From an uncultured Desulfosoma sp. (GTDB lineage: Bacteria > Desulfobacterota > Syntrophobacteria > Syntrophobacterales > DSM-9756), in assembly GCA_937960435.1 (NCBI GenBank), contig CALGPN010000037.1, positions 1-64,000 of the forward strand: a DNA stretch of 64,000 bases. The letters are read 5' to 3'. The notes under the pieces are model-generated. The model was not told where the DNA came from and searched no databases. It worked only from the letters and a program-made list of their open reading frames with translations. Positions 37,494 to 47,320 of the stretch are shown here, piece after piece. The position numbers were made by a program, and so were the translations under genes. How positions within the stretch are numbered: position 1 is the first letter of the stretch; the number at the start of each line of letters is the position of its first letter.

Positions 37494-38777
37494 TTAGCGA
37501 ATCTTGGCCTTCAATTCGCTCAGCTCCCGACGCATGGCTGCCACGTCCTCCATGAGGCCAGCGACAGCTTCATGGAGATTCATGCCCCGGAGCCAGTCCG
37601 CAAACCAGTGGCGGGTGGCGAGGCAGATTTTCACGAGCATGAGCATGACAGGCACTTCGATCAGAACCCCCACGACAGTAGCCAATGCAGCACCCGAAGA
37701 CAAGCCGAAGAGAAGGGTAGCCGTGGCGATGGCCACTTCAAAGTGATTGGACGCCCCGATCATTGCCGCAGGGGCCGCGTCTTCATAGTGGAGTTTTAAC
37801 AACTTGGCCAAGCCATAACCGAGCCAGAAAATCAGGTTCGTCTGAATAAAGAGCGGGATGGCGATCCAAAGAATCGTCAAAGGATTGCCGATGATGACGT
37901 CGCCTTTGAAGGAAAAGAGCAAGATTAGGGTGATGAGCAGCGCGATGATCGTCACGGGGGTGAGTACATGAAGGAATCTTTGCTGAAACCACTCGATTCC
38001 CTTGGATCGGATGATGAACTTTCTGGAAAAATAGCCTGCCACCAGGGGAAGTGCCACATAGATCCCAATGGAAAGGACCAGAGCCTGCCACGGCACGGGA
38101 AGCCGTCCCACCCCAAGCAGGAATCCGCCCAAAGGTCCATAGAGAAGAAGCATAGTCAAACTGTTGATGGCCACCATCACCAATGTCAGTCCATCGTTGC
38201 CGCGGGCAAGGTACCCCCACACCAACACCATGGCCGTGCATGGGGCGATTCCTAGAAGAATACAACCGGCCAGGTAGCTGCGCCACAGGGGCACTGCCAT
38301 CATTTTGACGCCGTTGTGGAGGACCACCGTGCCCACCCCGTGGGTTGCCCCTACCGGAAGGTTCAACCCTAAGGGCATCTTCACGTAATCCATGGCCTCC
38401 GGGCCGATAAATCTTTGAAAAATGTAACCTAAAAAGATTAACGCAAGAAAATACATGGTAAAAGGCTTGATCGCCCAGTTGATGAAAAGGGTGAGGCCCA
38501 CCGGCTTGAGGCTCTTTCCCGCCCTCACCACTTCACCAAAGTCGATCTTCACCATGATGGGATACATCATGAAGAAAAGACACACAGCGATGGGAATGGA
38601 GACCACCGGCGCCTCATTGACGGTGATGGCCAACCCATCCAAGTATCGGGCCACCTCCGGCGCGATCCGGCCGAGTATGATGCCGGCCGCGATACATAAG
38701 ATGACCCAAATGGAAAGGTATTTTTCGAAAAAGCTCAGCCCTCGACCTTCTTTTTGGATTGCCGCTTCCGCTGCCAT
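37494..38777 (-). CDS. ACR3-family arsenite efflux transporter
   Basis: [84 protein letters not shown]. Confidence 0.92.
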   Translation of the reverse strand: MAAEAAIQKEGRGLSFFEKYLSIWVILCIAAGIILGRIAPEVARYLDGLAITVNEAPVVSIPIAVCLFFMMYPIMVKIDFGEVVRAGKSLKPVGLTLFINWAIKPFTMYFLALIFLGYIFQRFIGPEAMDYVKMPLGLNLPVGATHGVGTVVLHNGVKMMAVPLWRSYLAGCILLGIAPCTAMVLVWGYLARGNDGLTLVMVAINSLTMLLLYGPLGGFLLGVGRLPVPWQALVLSIGIYVALPLVAGYFSRKFIIRSKGIEWFQQRFLHVLTPVTIIALLITLILLFSFKGDVIIGNPLTILWIAIPLFIQTNLIFWLGYGLAKLLKLHYEDAAPAAMIGASNHFEVAIATATLLFGLSSGAALATVVGVLIEVPVMLMLVKICLATRHWFADWLRGMNLHEAVAGLMEDVAAMRRELSELKAKIR

Positions 38778-39016
38778 GGTGTCCACCTCCCGCGTGTTCT
38801 GCCCTCTCAACGATACATTCTTTTTGGGCAATATTAATTGGCCTCCGCCCTATGGGGCGGCACGGCCGGTTGCAAAGTCCCTTGGGGGAGATCTCCTTGC
38901 TCCATCAAGAACAAGGTGATTTCCACATGGCCTCGTTTTCATATAAGCAGTTTGCCTCGCTGTCAAGCGCCCTCTTTGACGTGCGGGCAGCGAAACGGCA
39001 CTATACCGAAAGGGGC

Positions 39017-39045
39017 TTGACAGATATGCATTATATTACTAAATA
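39017..39045 (+). promoter_or_regulatory. Candidate promoter of the COG0701 permease with embedded operator
   Basis: TTGACA 39017-39022, 17-bp spacer containing GATATGCATTATATTAC, TAAATA at -10. Confidence 0.5.
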
Positions 39046-39109
39046 GCAATACGGTACAATCGGGGCTTGCCCCGGATGCAGCGGACATTCAGATCAAGGA
39101 GGAAAAACC

Positions 39110-40486
39110 ATGGCGCGGGTCAATGCGACTCACACGGATGTCGGTCTTGAAGAGACCCAGGCGGTTCAAGAAGAAGAAAGCCAGATTCAATGGGCGGAAA
39201 TCTGGAAACCTCTGAGCGTCCTCGTCGGCGCTTTTCTCATTTTCTTCTGGCTTCCCATAACAAACGAGCGATTCCGGGGCGCGGTCCTGGAATCCTTGGC
39301 CCTGGTCAAGTGGTACGCCCAGGAACACGTTCTCTTGTGTTTGGTTCCCGCCTTTTTTATCGCCGGGGCCATTTCCTGTTTCGTCTCCCAAGCGGCGGTC
39401 ATGAAATATCTCGGCGCCGGGGCAAAGAAACTGCTTGCCTACGGCGTCGCTTCGGTTTCCGGAAGTATTTTGGCCGTGTGCTCATGCACGGTGCTGCCGC
39501 TTTTTGCGGGCATTTGGAAGCGAGGGGCAGGCTTGGGGCCGGCCATCGCTTTTCTCTACTCGGGACCAGCCATCAACGTTTTGGCCATCGTGCTCACGGC
39601 GAGGATCCTCGGCCTTCCACTAGGGATTGCCCGGGCTGTGGGAGCCATATCCTTCAGCGTCATCATCGGCCTCATCATGCATCTCGTTTACCGAAAGGAA
39701 GAGCAAGCCAAGGCGGCGGCCGCCCTCCACATGCCGGCTCCAGAGGTGGAGCGGCCCCTATGGCAAAATGTCGTTTATTTTGCAAGCATGGTCGGCGTGC
39801 TCATCTTCGCCACCTGGGGAAAACCCTCATCGCCCGTAGGCTTCTGGAACGCGGTGTACTCCGTGAAATGGTATCTGTGCGGCGCCTTCGCCCTCTTTTT
39901 GGGGTACCTGCTCATCCAATGGTTCCGGGTCAAAGCAGTGAAAATTGTCCTTTCGGCGCTGATCGTGGCGGCTCTCGCCTTCCTTTTTCCTCACGAACCT
40001 CTGATCGCCTTTTCGGCGGGAATCATCCTCTTCACGGTTTGCCTCACAACGACGCGGGGCGAGACGGAAACCTGGTTTCTGGCCACGTGGGATTTCACCA
40101 AACAGATCACACCACTCCTTTTCGGCGGCGTCCTCGCAGCAGGGCTTCTGCTCGGCCGTCCCGACGGTGCCGAGGGCCTCATTCCATCCCGATGGGTGAG
40201 CGGCCTTGTGGGCGGCAATTCCCTGGGAGCCAATTTATTCGCCGCGGTCGTCGGGGCGTTCATGTACTTTGCCACCTTGACGGAAGTGCCCATTCTTCAG
40301 GGCCTCATCGGCGCCGGCATGGGCAAGGGGCCCGCTTTGGCTCTGCTTCTTGCGGGGCCGGCTCTCAGTCTTCCCAACATGCTGGTCATTCGAAGCGTTC
40401 TCGGCACAAAAAAAACCGTGGTGTTTGTCACTCTCGTCATCCTGATGTCCACAGCGGCGGGCATCCTCTTCGGCACCTTTTTCTAG
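39110..40486 (+). CDS. COG0701-type permease (ArsP / SO_0444-like)
   Basis: VSGSILAVCSCTVLPLFAGIWKRGAGLGPAIAFLYSGPAINVLAIVLTARILG. Confidence 0.88.
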   Translation: MARVNATHTDVGLEETQAVQEEESQIQWAEIWKPLSVLVGAFLIFFWLPITNERFRGAVLESLALVKWYAQEHVLLCLVPAFFIAGAISCFVSQAAVMKYLGAGAKKLLAYGVASVSGSILAVCSCTVLPLFAGIWKRGAGLGPAIAFLYSGPAINVLAIVLTARILGLPLGIARAVGAISFSVIIGLIMHLVYRKEEQAKAAAALHMPAPEVERPLWQNVVYFASMVGVLIFATWGKPSSPVGFWNAVYSVKWYLCGAFALFLGYLLIQWFRVKAVKIVLSALIVAALAFLFPHEPLIAFSAGIILFTVCLTTTRGETETWFLATWDFTKQITPLLFGGVLAAGLLLGRPDGAEGLIPSRWVSGLVGGNSLGANLFAAVVGAFMYFATLTEVPILQGLIGAGMGKGPALALLLAGPALSLPNMLVIRSVLGTKKTVVFVTLVILMSTAAGILFGTFF

Positions 40487-40638
40487 GTCGGGTTCTAGAC
40501 AAGGACGAAAGTCGTTCGAGCGGCGTTCGGACGGCTTTCTCCTCTTAAAACGTCGACGTTTCGCCTGTCTCGCACGGCGACCGTGCTTCAAGGGGGCATG
40601 AGGCCACCCCGATCATGAGTCTTGGAGAACCTCCCCTT

Positions 40639-40803
40639 CTAAGCTACCTTCCTTATGATCTCCGCCAGGTCGTCCTCCACAGACATCACGCGTTTCTCCA
40701 GCCGCCCGTAGTCCTCACGGCGTGCCATGGCGTCATAAAGCCGATCCATACGCCGGTTGTTCTGATCCAGGCGCTCGATGAGGTTCCCGCGCATCGTGTC
40801 CAT
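40639..40803 (-). CDS. Small coiled-coil protein (54 aa), possibly 5'-frameshifted
   Basis: Read manually: MDTMRGNLIERLDQNNRRMDRLYDAMARREDYGRLEKRVMSVEDDLAEIIRKVA*; below the 60-aa cutoff of the ORF track. Confidence 0.4.
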   Translation of the reverse strand: MDTMRGNLIERLDQNNRRMDRLYDAMARREDYGRLEKRVMSVEDDLAEIIRKVA

Positions 40804-41063
40804 CCCTGCACCACAGCACGAACGGTTTCCATCATCTCCATGTGTTACCTGCGGACCGACTCCTTAAGATCTTGCCGCAGAGATATTTTCTCGGCCCATC
40901 TTTATCTTAGCCTCGACCATCAAGAAGAACGCCCGAAGACTCGCGACCGTTTGGTCACAAACGGGGCAATTAAACCCCAGCTCCAAATGGGAAGAGGTAG
41001 CCCTTTCCTGGAAAATTTCGTCCATTGGGAGCGCAAGGATTTGCCGCAAAGCTGGTGATTTGT

Positions 41064-41094
41064 GTTGGGGTTCGCTGCGCTCACCCCAACCTAC
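41064..41094 (+). repeat. Dispersed hairpin repeat copy
   Basis: gttggggttcgctgcgctcaccccaacctac. Confidence 0.9.
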
Positions 41095-41202
41095 AAGAAG
41101 AAAAACGGCGCTCAGACCGACCGAAAAAAGGAAAAAGGGCGACACCGGTAGCAGGGAAAACGAAGAGAGCGGAGAGACGTCCCGGCAACGGCGGAAGACG
41201 GC

Positions 41203-41625
41203 TCAGAGTTCAAGGGTTTCCACAAAGGTTTTGATTTCGTCGCGGACACGGCGGTAATGGCTCATGGCTTCTTCTTCAGTGGCGGCACCGGCGGCCAGAA
41301 CGGGCGGGTCATCGAAGGGGACATGCATCTTTTTTGTCGTCGCGGGGAAAAAAGGACAAGATTCCTGAGCATGACCGCACAGGGTGACCACGTAGTGATA
41401 GTCCTGGGCCGGAAGCTCGTCCACCGCTTTCGAACGTTGCCCGCTGATATCGATCCCCACTTCCGCCATGGCTTTCACCGCGCGGGGGTCAAGCCCCTTC
41501 GGGTCCACTCCCGCCGAAAAGGCTTCCAGCCGGTCTCCTTTAAGAGCTCTCGTCCACGCCTCCGCCATCTGGCTTCGGCAAGAATTGCCCGTGCACAAAA
41601 ACAGGATGCGTTTGCGTTCCGCCAC
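41203..41625 (-). CDS. arsC: Arsenate reductase ArsC (LMW-PTP/thioredoxin-coupled type)
   Basis: ILFLCTGNSCRSQMAEAW, distal Cys residues CGHAQESC. Confidence 0.92.
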   Translation of the reverse strand: MAERKRILFLCTGNSCRSQMAEAWTRALKGDRLEAFSAGVDPKGLDPRAVKAMAEVGIDISGQRSKAVDELPAQDYHYVVTLCGHAQESCPFFPATTKKMHVPFDDPPVLAAGAATEEEAMSHYRRVRDEIKTFVETLEL

Positions 41626-41654
41626 GGCGCGCCCCTTTCATCCTGATAACAGTG

Positions 41655-42179
41655 TCAGCCATTGAGGTCGAACGGTTCGAGATAGGCCTGAAGCGCTTGG
41701 AGCTGCTCGGGGCTCAGATGCGGGCAGTGTTCCGGGCCGCGGCCGCCTTCGGCCACCTGTACGGCAAAGACGGTGCATGTGGGATAGCCGCAGTCTTTGC
41801 AATTGGTTTTGGGCAAGTGTTTGAGGATCGCAAACACTTGGGGCTTTTTCATCGGTTCGTATTTTGGCGTGATTTCGTTGCGCTTTTCCCAGATGCTGTT
41901 GATTTCATCCCGAAGCCACTGGAGGATCTTGTCCGCTTCCTCGGGTTCCTTCAAAGCGTTGATGGCGATTTCCCGCGGGTGCACCGTGATGAGCTTACCG
42001 TGCACCTTGAAAGTCACTGACATCGGCTCCCGCGTGAATTGGGATCCCCCGAGCACCGCATTGAGGTACGGAATGACCTCCCCCACGTCTTGATCCAAGT
42101 GGGCGATGCAATGGAGCGATTGAAAGCTCGGATTGCATTCCGGTCGGAAAATTTCTTTTCGATAGCTCCGGAGCAACAT
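41655..42179 (-). CDS. (Fe-S) cluster protein with CxxCGYPTC motif
   Basis: LPKTNCKDCGYPTCTVFAVQVAEGG...HCPHL. Confidence 0.78.
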   Translation of the reverse strand: MLLRSYRKEIFRPECNPSFQSLHCIAHLDQDVGEVIPYLNAVLGGSQFTREPMSVTFKVHGKLITVHPREIAINALKEPEEADKILQWLRDEINSIWEKRNEITPKYEPMKKPQVFAILKHLPKTNCKDCGYPTCTVFAVQVAEGGRGPEHCPHLSPEQLQALQAYLEPFDLNG

Positions 42180-42305
42180 AAGGCACCTCCTTTGTTTCGG
42201 GTACCTTCCGGGTTTGGCGGCGCCCTGGAAATTCTGCGACGGCCTCGCCTCCGGGCGCCGTCTCGAGCAAATATTGTTCGCCCAAATCAAAAGAGAATGG
42301 CCGTA

Positions 42306-42737
42306 TCAACCGCAGCAGACCATCCCGGAAGAGGCCTCCGTGGGAAGGTCCTTGCACGCTTCCTTCACGGCCGCCTTCACTTTTTCGATGGTTTCCCGTT
42401 CCAACTGAAAATTCTTGTTCTTTTCAATCCCCAGATCCGTCAAAACAACGTAGGCCTTCAGCGGCGCCTGGATGTGCTCCAAAATGGCCTTGGCACACCC
42501 GACGTTGCAGCCGTCGATGGCCACCATGGCCGGCGTGTCTTGGGCGGATCGGACAAATCCCGACAGATGGGCGCCGATCCCCGCCAGACAAAACATCTTT
42601 CCAAAACCCTCCACCGTGAGTTCCACTGCCGCCTGGTTTGACAATTGGCCCACGTTGGACCCGCCCGAGCAGGCGAGAATCATCACGTTGCCTTGGGGAG
42701 AAGCCCCCGTTTCACAACATTGTTCGGCCATTGGCAC
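42306..42737 (-). CDS. DGC-domain putative zinc-binding protein
   Basis: ILACSGGSNVGQLSNQAA...AIDGCNVGCAKAILE. Confidence 0.82.
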   Translation of the reverse strand: MPMAEQCCETGASPQGNVMILACSGGSNVGQLSNQAAVELTVEGFGKMFCLAGIGAHLSGFVRSAQDTPAMVAIDGCNVGCAKAILEHIQAPLKAYVVLTDLGIEKNKNFQLERETIEKVKAAVKEACKDLPTEASSGMVCCG

Positions 42738-42755
42738 TCCTCCGTTCGACGAAGC

Positions 42756-42995
42756 TTACGACGCTGCCTTGATCCATGCAACGACTTCTTCCTTCTTGGG
42801 AATCTTCCCCACGGATTTCACTTCGCCGTTAATAACCACAGCCGGTGTGCCGAAAACCCCATAGCTTGCAATGTCCATGGCATCCGTCACATGGTCTACG
42901 GAAACCTGCAATCCGACTTCAGCCAGGGCTTCCTTCACCACCGCTTCCGTTTGATGGCACTTCTTGCATCCCGGTCCCAGCACTTTGATGTCCAT
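42756..42995 (-). CDS. Small thioredoxin-family (redox-active disulfide 2) protein
   Basis: MDIKVLGPGCKKCHQTEAVVKEAL...GVFGTPAVVINGEVKSVGKIP. Confidence 0.9.
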   Translation of the reverse strand: MDIKVLGPGCKKCHQTEAVVKEALAEVGLQVSVDHVTDAMDIASYGVFGTPAVVINGEVKSVGKIPKKEEVVAWIKAAS

Positions 42996-43200
42996 AAAAA
43001 AAACCTCCTGAGTTCGCCGCTGGAGCTTCTACTCTATGCCCTCTTCACCCCCTCAGAGGGCAAAGGGCGCCGGTAAAACAACCTTCTCCGCTCCAACGCA
43101 TTCGGAGAGGCGCCCTTCCCATCTATCCCTTTCAGCCTTTCCTCCCTGGTGCCCACTCGCGAAACCGGGCTCAAGGGCTGAGCCCTCGGACACCGCAACG

Positions 43201-43740
43201 TTATGGATGGGGCGATGCGGTTTTGAGCGCCTGAACCAAGCGTTTTTTCAATTCCGAGCGAGGCGGAACGCGCCCGGAAAAAAGCACCTGCCGCCCGACC
43301 ATCAACGCGGGCACCCCGAGAATTCCCAGCTGGCCGATGGCCATGGGATCGCGCACATGATCCACACTGACCGAAATCTTTTCTTCATTGAGAATATCCA
43401 TCACGAGACGTTCCAGTGCGTCGCACTGCGCGCAGCCCGGCCCGACCACGAGAACCGACATGGGATCCGGCGGTTCGTCTTCCGTGACAGATTCCCCGAC
43501 AAACCGCTGCCATTCCCGATATAACGCCTTCGCGTAATCGCCTCGCGCGCCTGAAGGAATGTAGTTGTCCGCCGCGAGACGCTGCAACAAAGCCTCTTTG
43601 ATCTCCTCGGGGGACTGACCCCAGAGGGATGATGCCGCCTCCTGAAGGGCCTCGTCAAGACCCACCACGCCCACCGTTTGTTTGCCGATACGCACCTGAC
43701 GGACTGACTTCATTCTATCCCTCTCGTCTGTCGAGCGCAA
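43201..43740 (-). CDS. Two-domain protein: N-terminal helical domain plus C-terminal redox-active disulfide domain
   Basis: N-term VGVVGLDEALQEAASSLWGQSPEEIKEALLQRLAADNYIP; C-term VLVVGPGCAQCDALERLVMDIL...LGVPALMVGRQVLFSGRVP. Confidence 0.78.
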   Translation of the reverse strand: MRSTDERDRMKSVRQVRIGKQTVGVVGLDEALQEAASSLWGQSPEEIKEALLQRLAADNYIPSGARGDYAKALYREWQRFVGESVTEDEPPDPMSVLVVGPGCAQCDALERLVMDILNEEKISVSVDHVRDPMAIGQLGILGVPALMVGRQVLFSGRVPPRSELKKRLVQALKTASPHP

Positions 43741-44072
43741 ACCATGCCGCGATCCAATTCGGGAACCTTTCTCAGGACGGCCTGGATTTCGGGATCGTCA
43801 TTGAGCCAGTGTTTGAGGCTCCCGAGGAGCATGGCCGCATAGGGGCTGCTTTGCCCGTCCGCGGGCCGGTAGTTCACCCAGAGCCCGTCTTTGCGCTTTT
43901 CCACGAGACCTGCATCTTCGAGGATCTTGAGATGCTTGGATACGGTCGGCTGAGCCAGCCCGAGTCCCGCCTGGATCTCGCACACGCACAGTTCCCGGCG
44001 GTTGAGCATCTTGAGAATCTTCACCCGATTGGGATCGCACAGGGCTTTCATGACCCGAATAAATTCTTTCAT
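43710..44072 (-). CDS. ArsR-family transcriptional repressor
   Basis: MKALCDPNRVKILKMLNRRELCVCEIQAGLGLAQPTVSKHLKILEDAGLV; CxC motif in recognition region. Confidence 0.92.
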   Translation of the reverse strand: MKEFIRVMKALCDPNRVKILKMLNRRELCVCEIQAGLGLAQPTVSKHLKILEDAGLVEKRKDGLWVNYRPADGQSSPYAAMLLGSLKHWLNDDPEIQAVLRKVPELDRGMVCARQTRGIE

Positions 44073-44093
44073 CGCGCCTCCTGTCATAGATCG

Positions 44094-44111
44094 CGATATG
44101 GTAATATATCG
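44094..44111. promoter_or_regulatory. Candidate ArsR operator
   Basis: CGATAT-ggtaat-ATATCG perfect inverted repeat 22 bp upstream of arsR start. Confidence 0.55.
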
Positions 44112-44211
44112 TTTCATAACGGCGGTCAAGTCCAAGCAGACCAAAGTGTCCGCCCCACTTCACGGTGCCGTCGGTGAAGACCTGTGCGTCCGCCCGAACA
44201 CCCCATCACCC

Positions 44212-47112
44212 TTACAATACCTGTGTCACAGGGATCCTTGTCCCCATCCCTTTCATCGCCTCCGATGTCCCCAGGACCACAACTCGCCCTTTGTCCCGAA
44301 GAACATCTAAAACCTCCCCAAAGGCGCGAAAATCCGCCGCCTCAGTTCCCAAAACTTCTTCCCGCATGCGTTGGCGCGCCTCGTCGTCATCCCCGGTGAG
44401 GTGGCGCACGAAGGACGCGAACCCCTTGGCGTCGGGCAAAAGATGCCGGTCCAGATCGCCGATGACGCCGATGACGGCCTTGGTCAATTCGTCGTGGTGA
44501 AGGGCGAGGTTTTTTAAAAAATCCGCACACTGGTCGAAAACTTCCAAGGTCTTCTCGACGTTCGGATCCCGGTAGGAAACCATGGCGAAGTCCCCGGAAA
44601 AACGGTCCAGCTGGCAGAAGGCGCCGTAAGCCCCTCCCTGAACCCGAACTCGGTCCCAGAGATACGCGGTTCGAAGATAATGGCTCACCACCAAGGCACA
44701 TCCCCGAAATTGGAATCCCGCCTCACGCAGATTGGCCCCCTTCGCGACGAAGTTCACCTGCATAGGACCCGCAAAGCCTTCGTCGGGAGGAAAAACTTCC
44801 GGAAGCCATGCCGCGGGTGACACGTCACGGCGCGGGAGCGACGTTAGAAGTTCTTCCACGGGACCGGCGGCTTCTTTCCAGGAAGCCGCATCGACGGTCA
44901 CATTGACACGGAGCCCCCCGAAAGCCAAAACGCACCGCCGCACGTCCTCCAAGTCCGCCAAAACGCCGTCCCAGTCCGTTTCCACCCTCTGAGCGAGCTT
45001 TCGCAGAAAAAAGAGAGAATCGATGCCCTTCATCTTCTCTTCGGCCCAATGAGCCCGATGGAACCGGGCCTTGAGTCTTCGGGAAACGAACCGGTGCCCT
45101 TCGGGAATGAGGTGCGCTTCCCTCCGGGCCTTGGATTCCAAAAGGATCTGCCGGAAGCGGTCACGATTGTCCAAGCGCACTCCGGTGACGATATCCTGCA
45201 AGATGGCGCAAAGGTCGGGCACCTGTCGGATCAAGGCCTTGCCTCGAAGGAAGAGCCAGGCCCCGGTGGTTTCGCCGTCGGCGCACACGGCCGTACTCGT
45301 CTGGACAAAAATGCCCCCCGTCTTTCGGCTGATGCGTTCGTTCAGCGTGGCGTAGTCTTCTTTATCGGTCCCCATCTCCAGCAGGGCGCGGCCGAAAAGG
45401 GGCACGTAGCCCAGCAAGGGTGCCGGAACGCCCGAAAGGTCGAAGGCCAGGTCCAGGTAGAAAATGCCGTTGGTGAAAAGGTCGTGGGTGAGCACAGGAA
45501 CGCCGGCTAGGGTTTCTTCCTCCGCGGGGATTTTCTTGTTTTCCCGGTCCAGATCGTCCAAACGCAGGCTGGGAATCGTCGCCAAGGCTTCCGGCGGATC
45601 CGGCGTTTCCTGAAGGGCCCGCAGCGTCTTCGTTTCTTCGACGATTCGCCGGATTTCCTCCGGCGGCAAAGCGGCTTTTACTGCGGCCAATTTCCGGTCT
45701 TCTTCCGCCTTGTACCGCTCTTCCAGCGTCGGGTCCGGCTCTAAAAACACCGTCGCCCGATGGGGGTTTTTTACCCAATAGCGCATCAAAAGATCTTCCA
45801 AATACCGGGTGCCGGCCAAAGCTTTTTCTTTCACGGCGGCCAAGGGCTTTTCAAAGGCCACCAGCGCCAGGGGATCCCCGTCATAGAGCCACGTGGTGAG
45901 CGCCCGCAGCATCAGAGCGAGGCCCCGGGGATACTGGCCCGTGTTGTTTTCTCGCAGGCGAAATTCCACGGTGTTGAGCGCCGCTTCCACGGTGTCCCTG
46001 GGGATGCCTTTTTCGGCGAGATCTTCCAACACTCGGATTACAAGGCCTTCCACCCGTTCCAGGTTTTCCGAGGCGACACCTTTAAGGCCCGTGGAAAACA
46101 GCATTTGGCGCAGTTCCCCTTCCAAGCCCACACCAGCCAAGTCTTCCCCGAGTCCCGACTCGATCAGAGCGCGCCGAAGGGGTGAGCCCGGCATGCCGAG
46201 AAGAATGTACTCGAGCACATGGAGGGCTAGGTTCGTTTCGGCGGGTTCCGTCGGCGCGAGCAGCCAATTGACGGTGACCATGGCCTTGGGGGGCTGGTCT
46301 TTGCCCACGGCATAAGTCTTGGCGACACGGCGGGGTTCGTTGAAAGGCGCTTGCAAGGGGACGGTGCTGTCAACCCGGCGCGTTGGAAAATCTTTGAGAA
46401 CCCCACCCAAGATCTCGAGGCGTTTTTGGGGATCGTCGTCGCCATAAAAGTAAAACCAGGCGTTGGAGGGGTGGTAGTAGGTCTCGTGAAAGGCTTTGAA
46501 CTGTTCATAGGTCAGGGAGGGGATCACCCGAGGATCCCCACCGGAATCTACGCCGTAAGGCGTATCCGGAAAGACGCTTTGCTGGCTGTATTCCACAATG
46601 AGCCGGTCGGGGGAGGAATAGGCCCCGCGCATTTCGTTATAAACGACCCCTTTGTAAGTCAGGGGATCACTCGGGTCTTCCAATTCGTAATGCCATCCTT
46701 CCTGTTTAAAAATCCAAGGGGTGAGCCGGGGATAGAAAACGGCGTCCAGATAGACGTCGATGAGGTTATAGAAGTCTTGGTGGTTTTGGCTGGCAACGGG
46801 GTAACACGTCTTGTCCGGGTAGGTGAAGGCATTGAGAAAAGTCTGTAGAGACCCTTTGAGGAGCTCCACGAAGGGCTCTTTGACGGGATACTTGCGCGAC
46901 CCGCAGAGCACGGAGTGTTCCAGAATATGGGGAAGCCCTGTGGCGTCCGGGGGAGGTGTCCGGAAGGTCACGCCGAAGACCTTGTTTTCATCATCGTTTT
47001 CCATGGATAGGATTCGGGCGCCCGTGGGCCCGTGGGTGTAGATTTTGGCGTGCGTCTTAATCTCTTCAACAAACACCTCTCGAACCAATTGGAAATCGCC
47101 TTGTTGCGACAT
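44212..47112 (-). CDS. M16C insulinase-type metallopeptidase (presequence-protease-like)
   Basis: GLPHILEHSVLCGSRKYPVKEPFVELLKGSLQTFLNAFTYPDKTCYP (HxxEH); ATG 47112 preceded by gaggagg. Confidence 0.9.
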   Translation of the reverse strand: MSQQGDFQLVREVFVEEIKTHAKIYTHGPTGARILSMENDDENKVFGVTFRTPPPDATGLPHILEHSVLCGSRKYPVKEPFVELLKGSLQTFLNAFTYPDKTCYPVASQNHQDFYNLIDVYLDAVFYPRLTPWIFKQEGWHYELEDPSDPLTYKGVVYNEMRGAYSSPDRLIVEYSQQSVFPDTPYGVDSGGDPRVIPSLTYEQFKAFHETYYHPSNAWFYFYGDDDPQKRLEILGGVLKDFPTRRVDSTVPLQAPFNEPRRVAKTYAVGKDQPPKAMVTVNWLLAPTEPAETNLALHVLEYILLGMPGSPLRRALIESGLGEDLAGVGLEGELRQMLFSTGLKGVASENLERVEGLVIRVLEDLAEKGIPRDTVEAALNTVEFRLRENNTGQYPRGLALMLRALTTWLYDGDPLALVAFEKPLAAVKEKALAGTRYLEDLLMRYWVKNPHRATVFLEPDPTLEERYKAEEDRKLAAVKAALPPEEIRRIVEETKTLRALQETPDPPEALATIPSLRLDDLDRENKKIPAEEETLAGVPVLTHDLFTNGIFYLDLAFDLSGVPAPLLGYVPLFGRALLEMGTDKEDYATLNERISRKTGGIFVQTSTAVCADGETTGAWLFLRGKALIRQVPDLCAILQDIVTGVRLDNRDRFRQILLESKARREAHLIPEGHRFVSRRLKARFHRAHWAEEKMKGIDSLFFLRKLAQRVETDWDGVLADLEDVRRCVLAFGGLRVNVTVDAASWKEAAGPVEELLTSLPRRDVSPAAWLPEVFPPDEGFAGPMQVNFVAKGANLREAGFQFRGCALVVSHYLRTAYLWDRVRVQGGAYGAFCQLDRFSGDFAMVSYRDPNVEKTLEVFDQCADFLKNLALHHDELTKAVIGVIGDLDRHLLPDAKGFASFVRHLTGDDDEARQRMREEVLGTEAADFRAFGEVLDVLRDKGRVVVLGTSEAMKGMGTRIPVTQVL

Positions 47113-47320
47113 GGAAAGAGCCTCCTCGTCGTGTTCCACGATGGTGGGCACGGCGCCCACACCGGCAGACGGCGTCCGGATTTGTTGCCCGTTAACGGTT
47201 TAAGCTGAAAAGAAACCGTGTTAAGAAAGCAAGGTAACCAGGGCGGGTGGCAAAGAAAAGAATTTTCTCAACCTAGGGTACGGGCGGAGGCACACGGTGG
47301 GACGGTGTTTTTCAGGGAGA

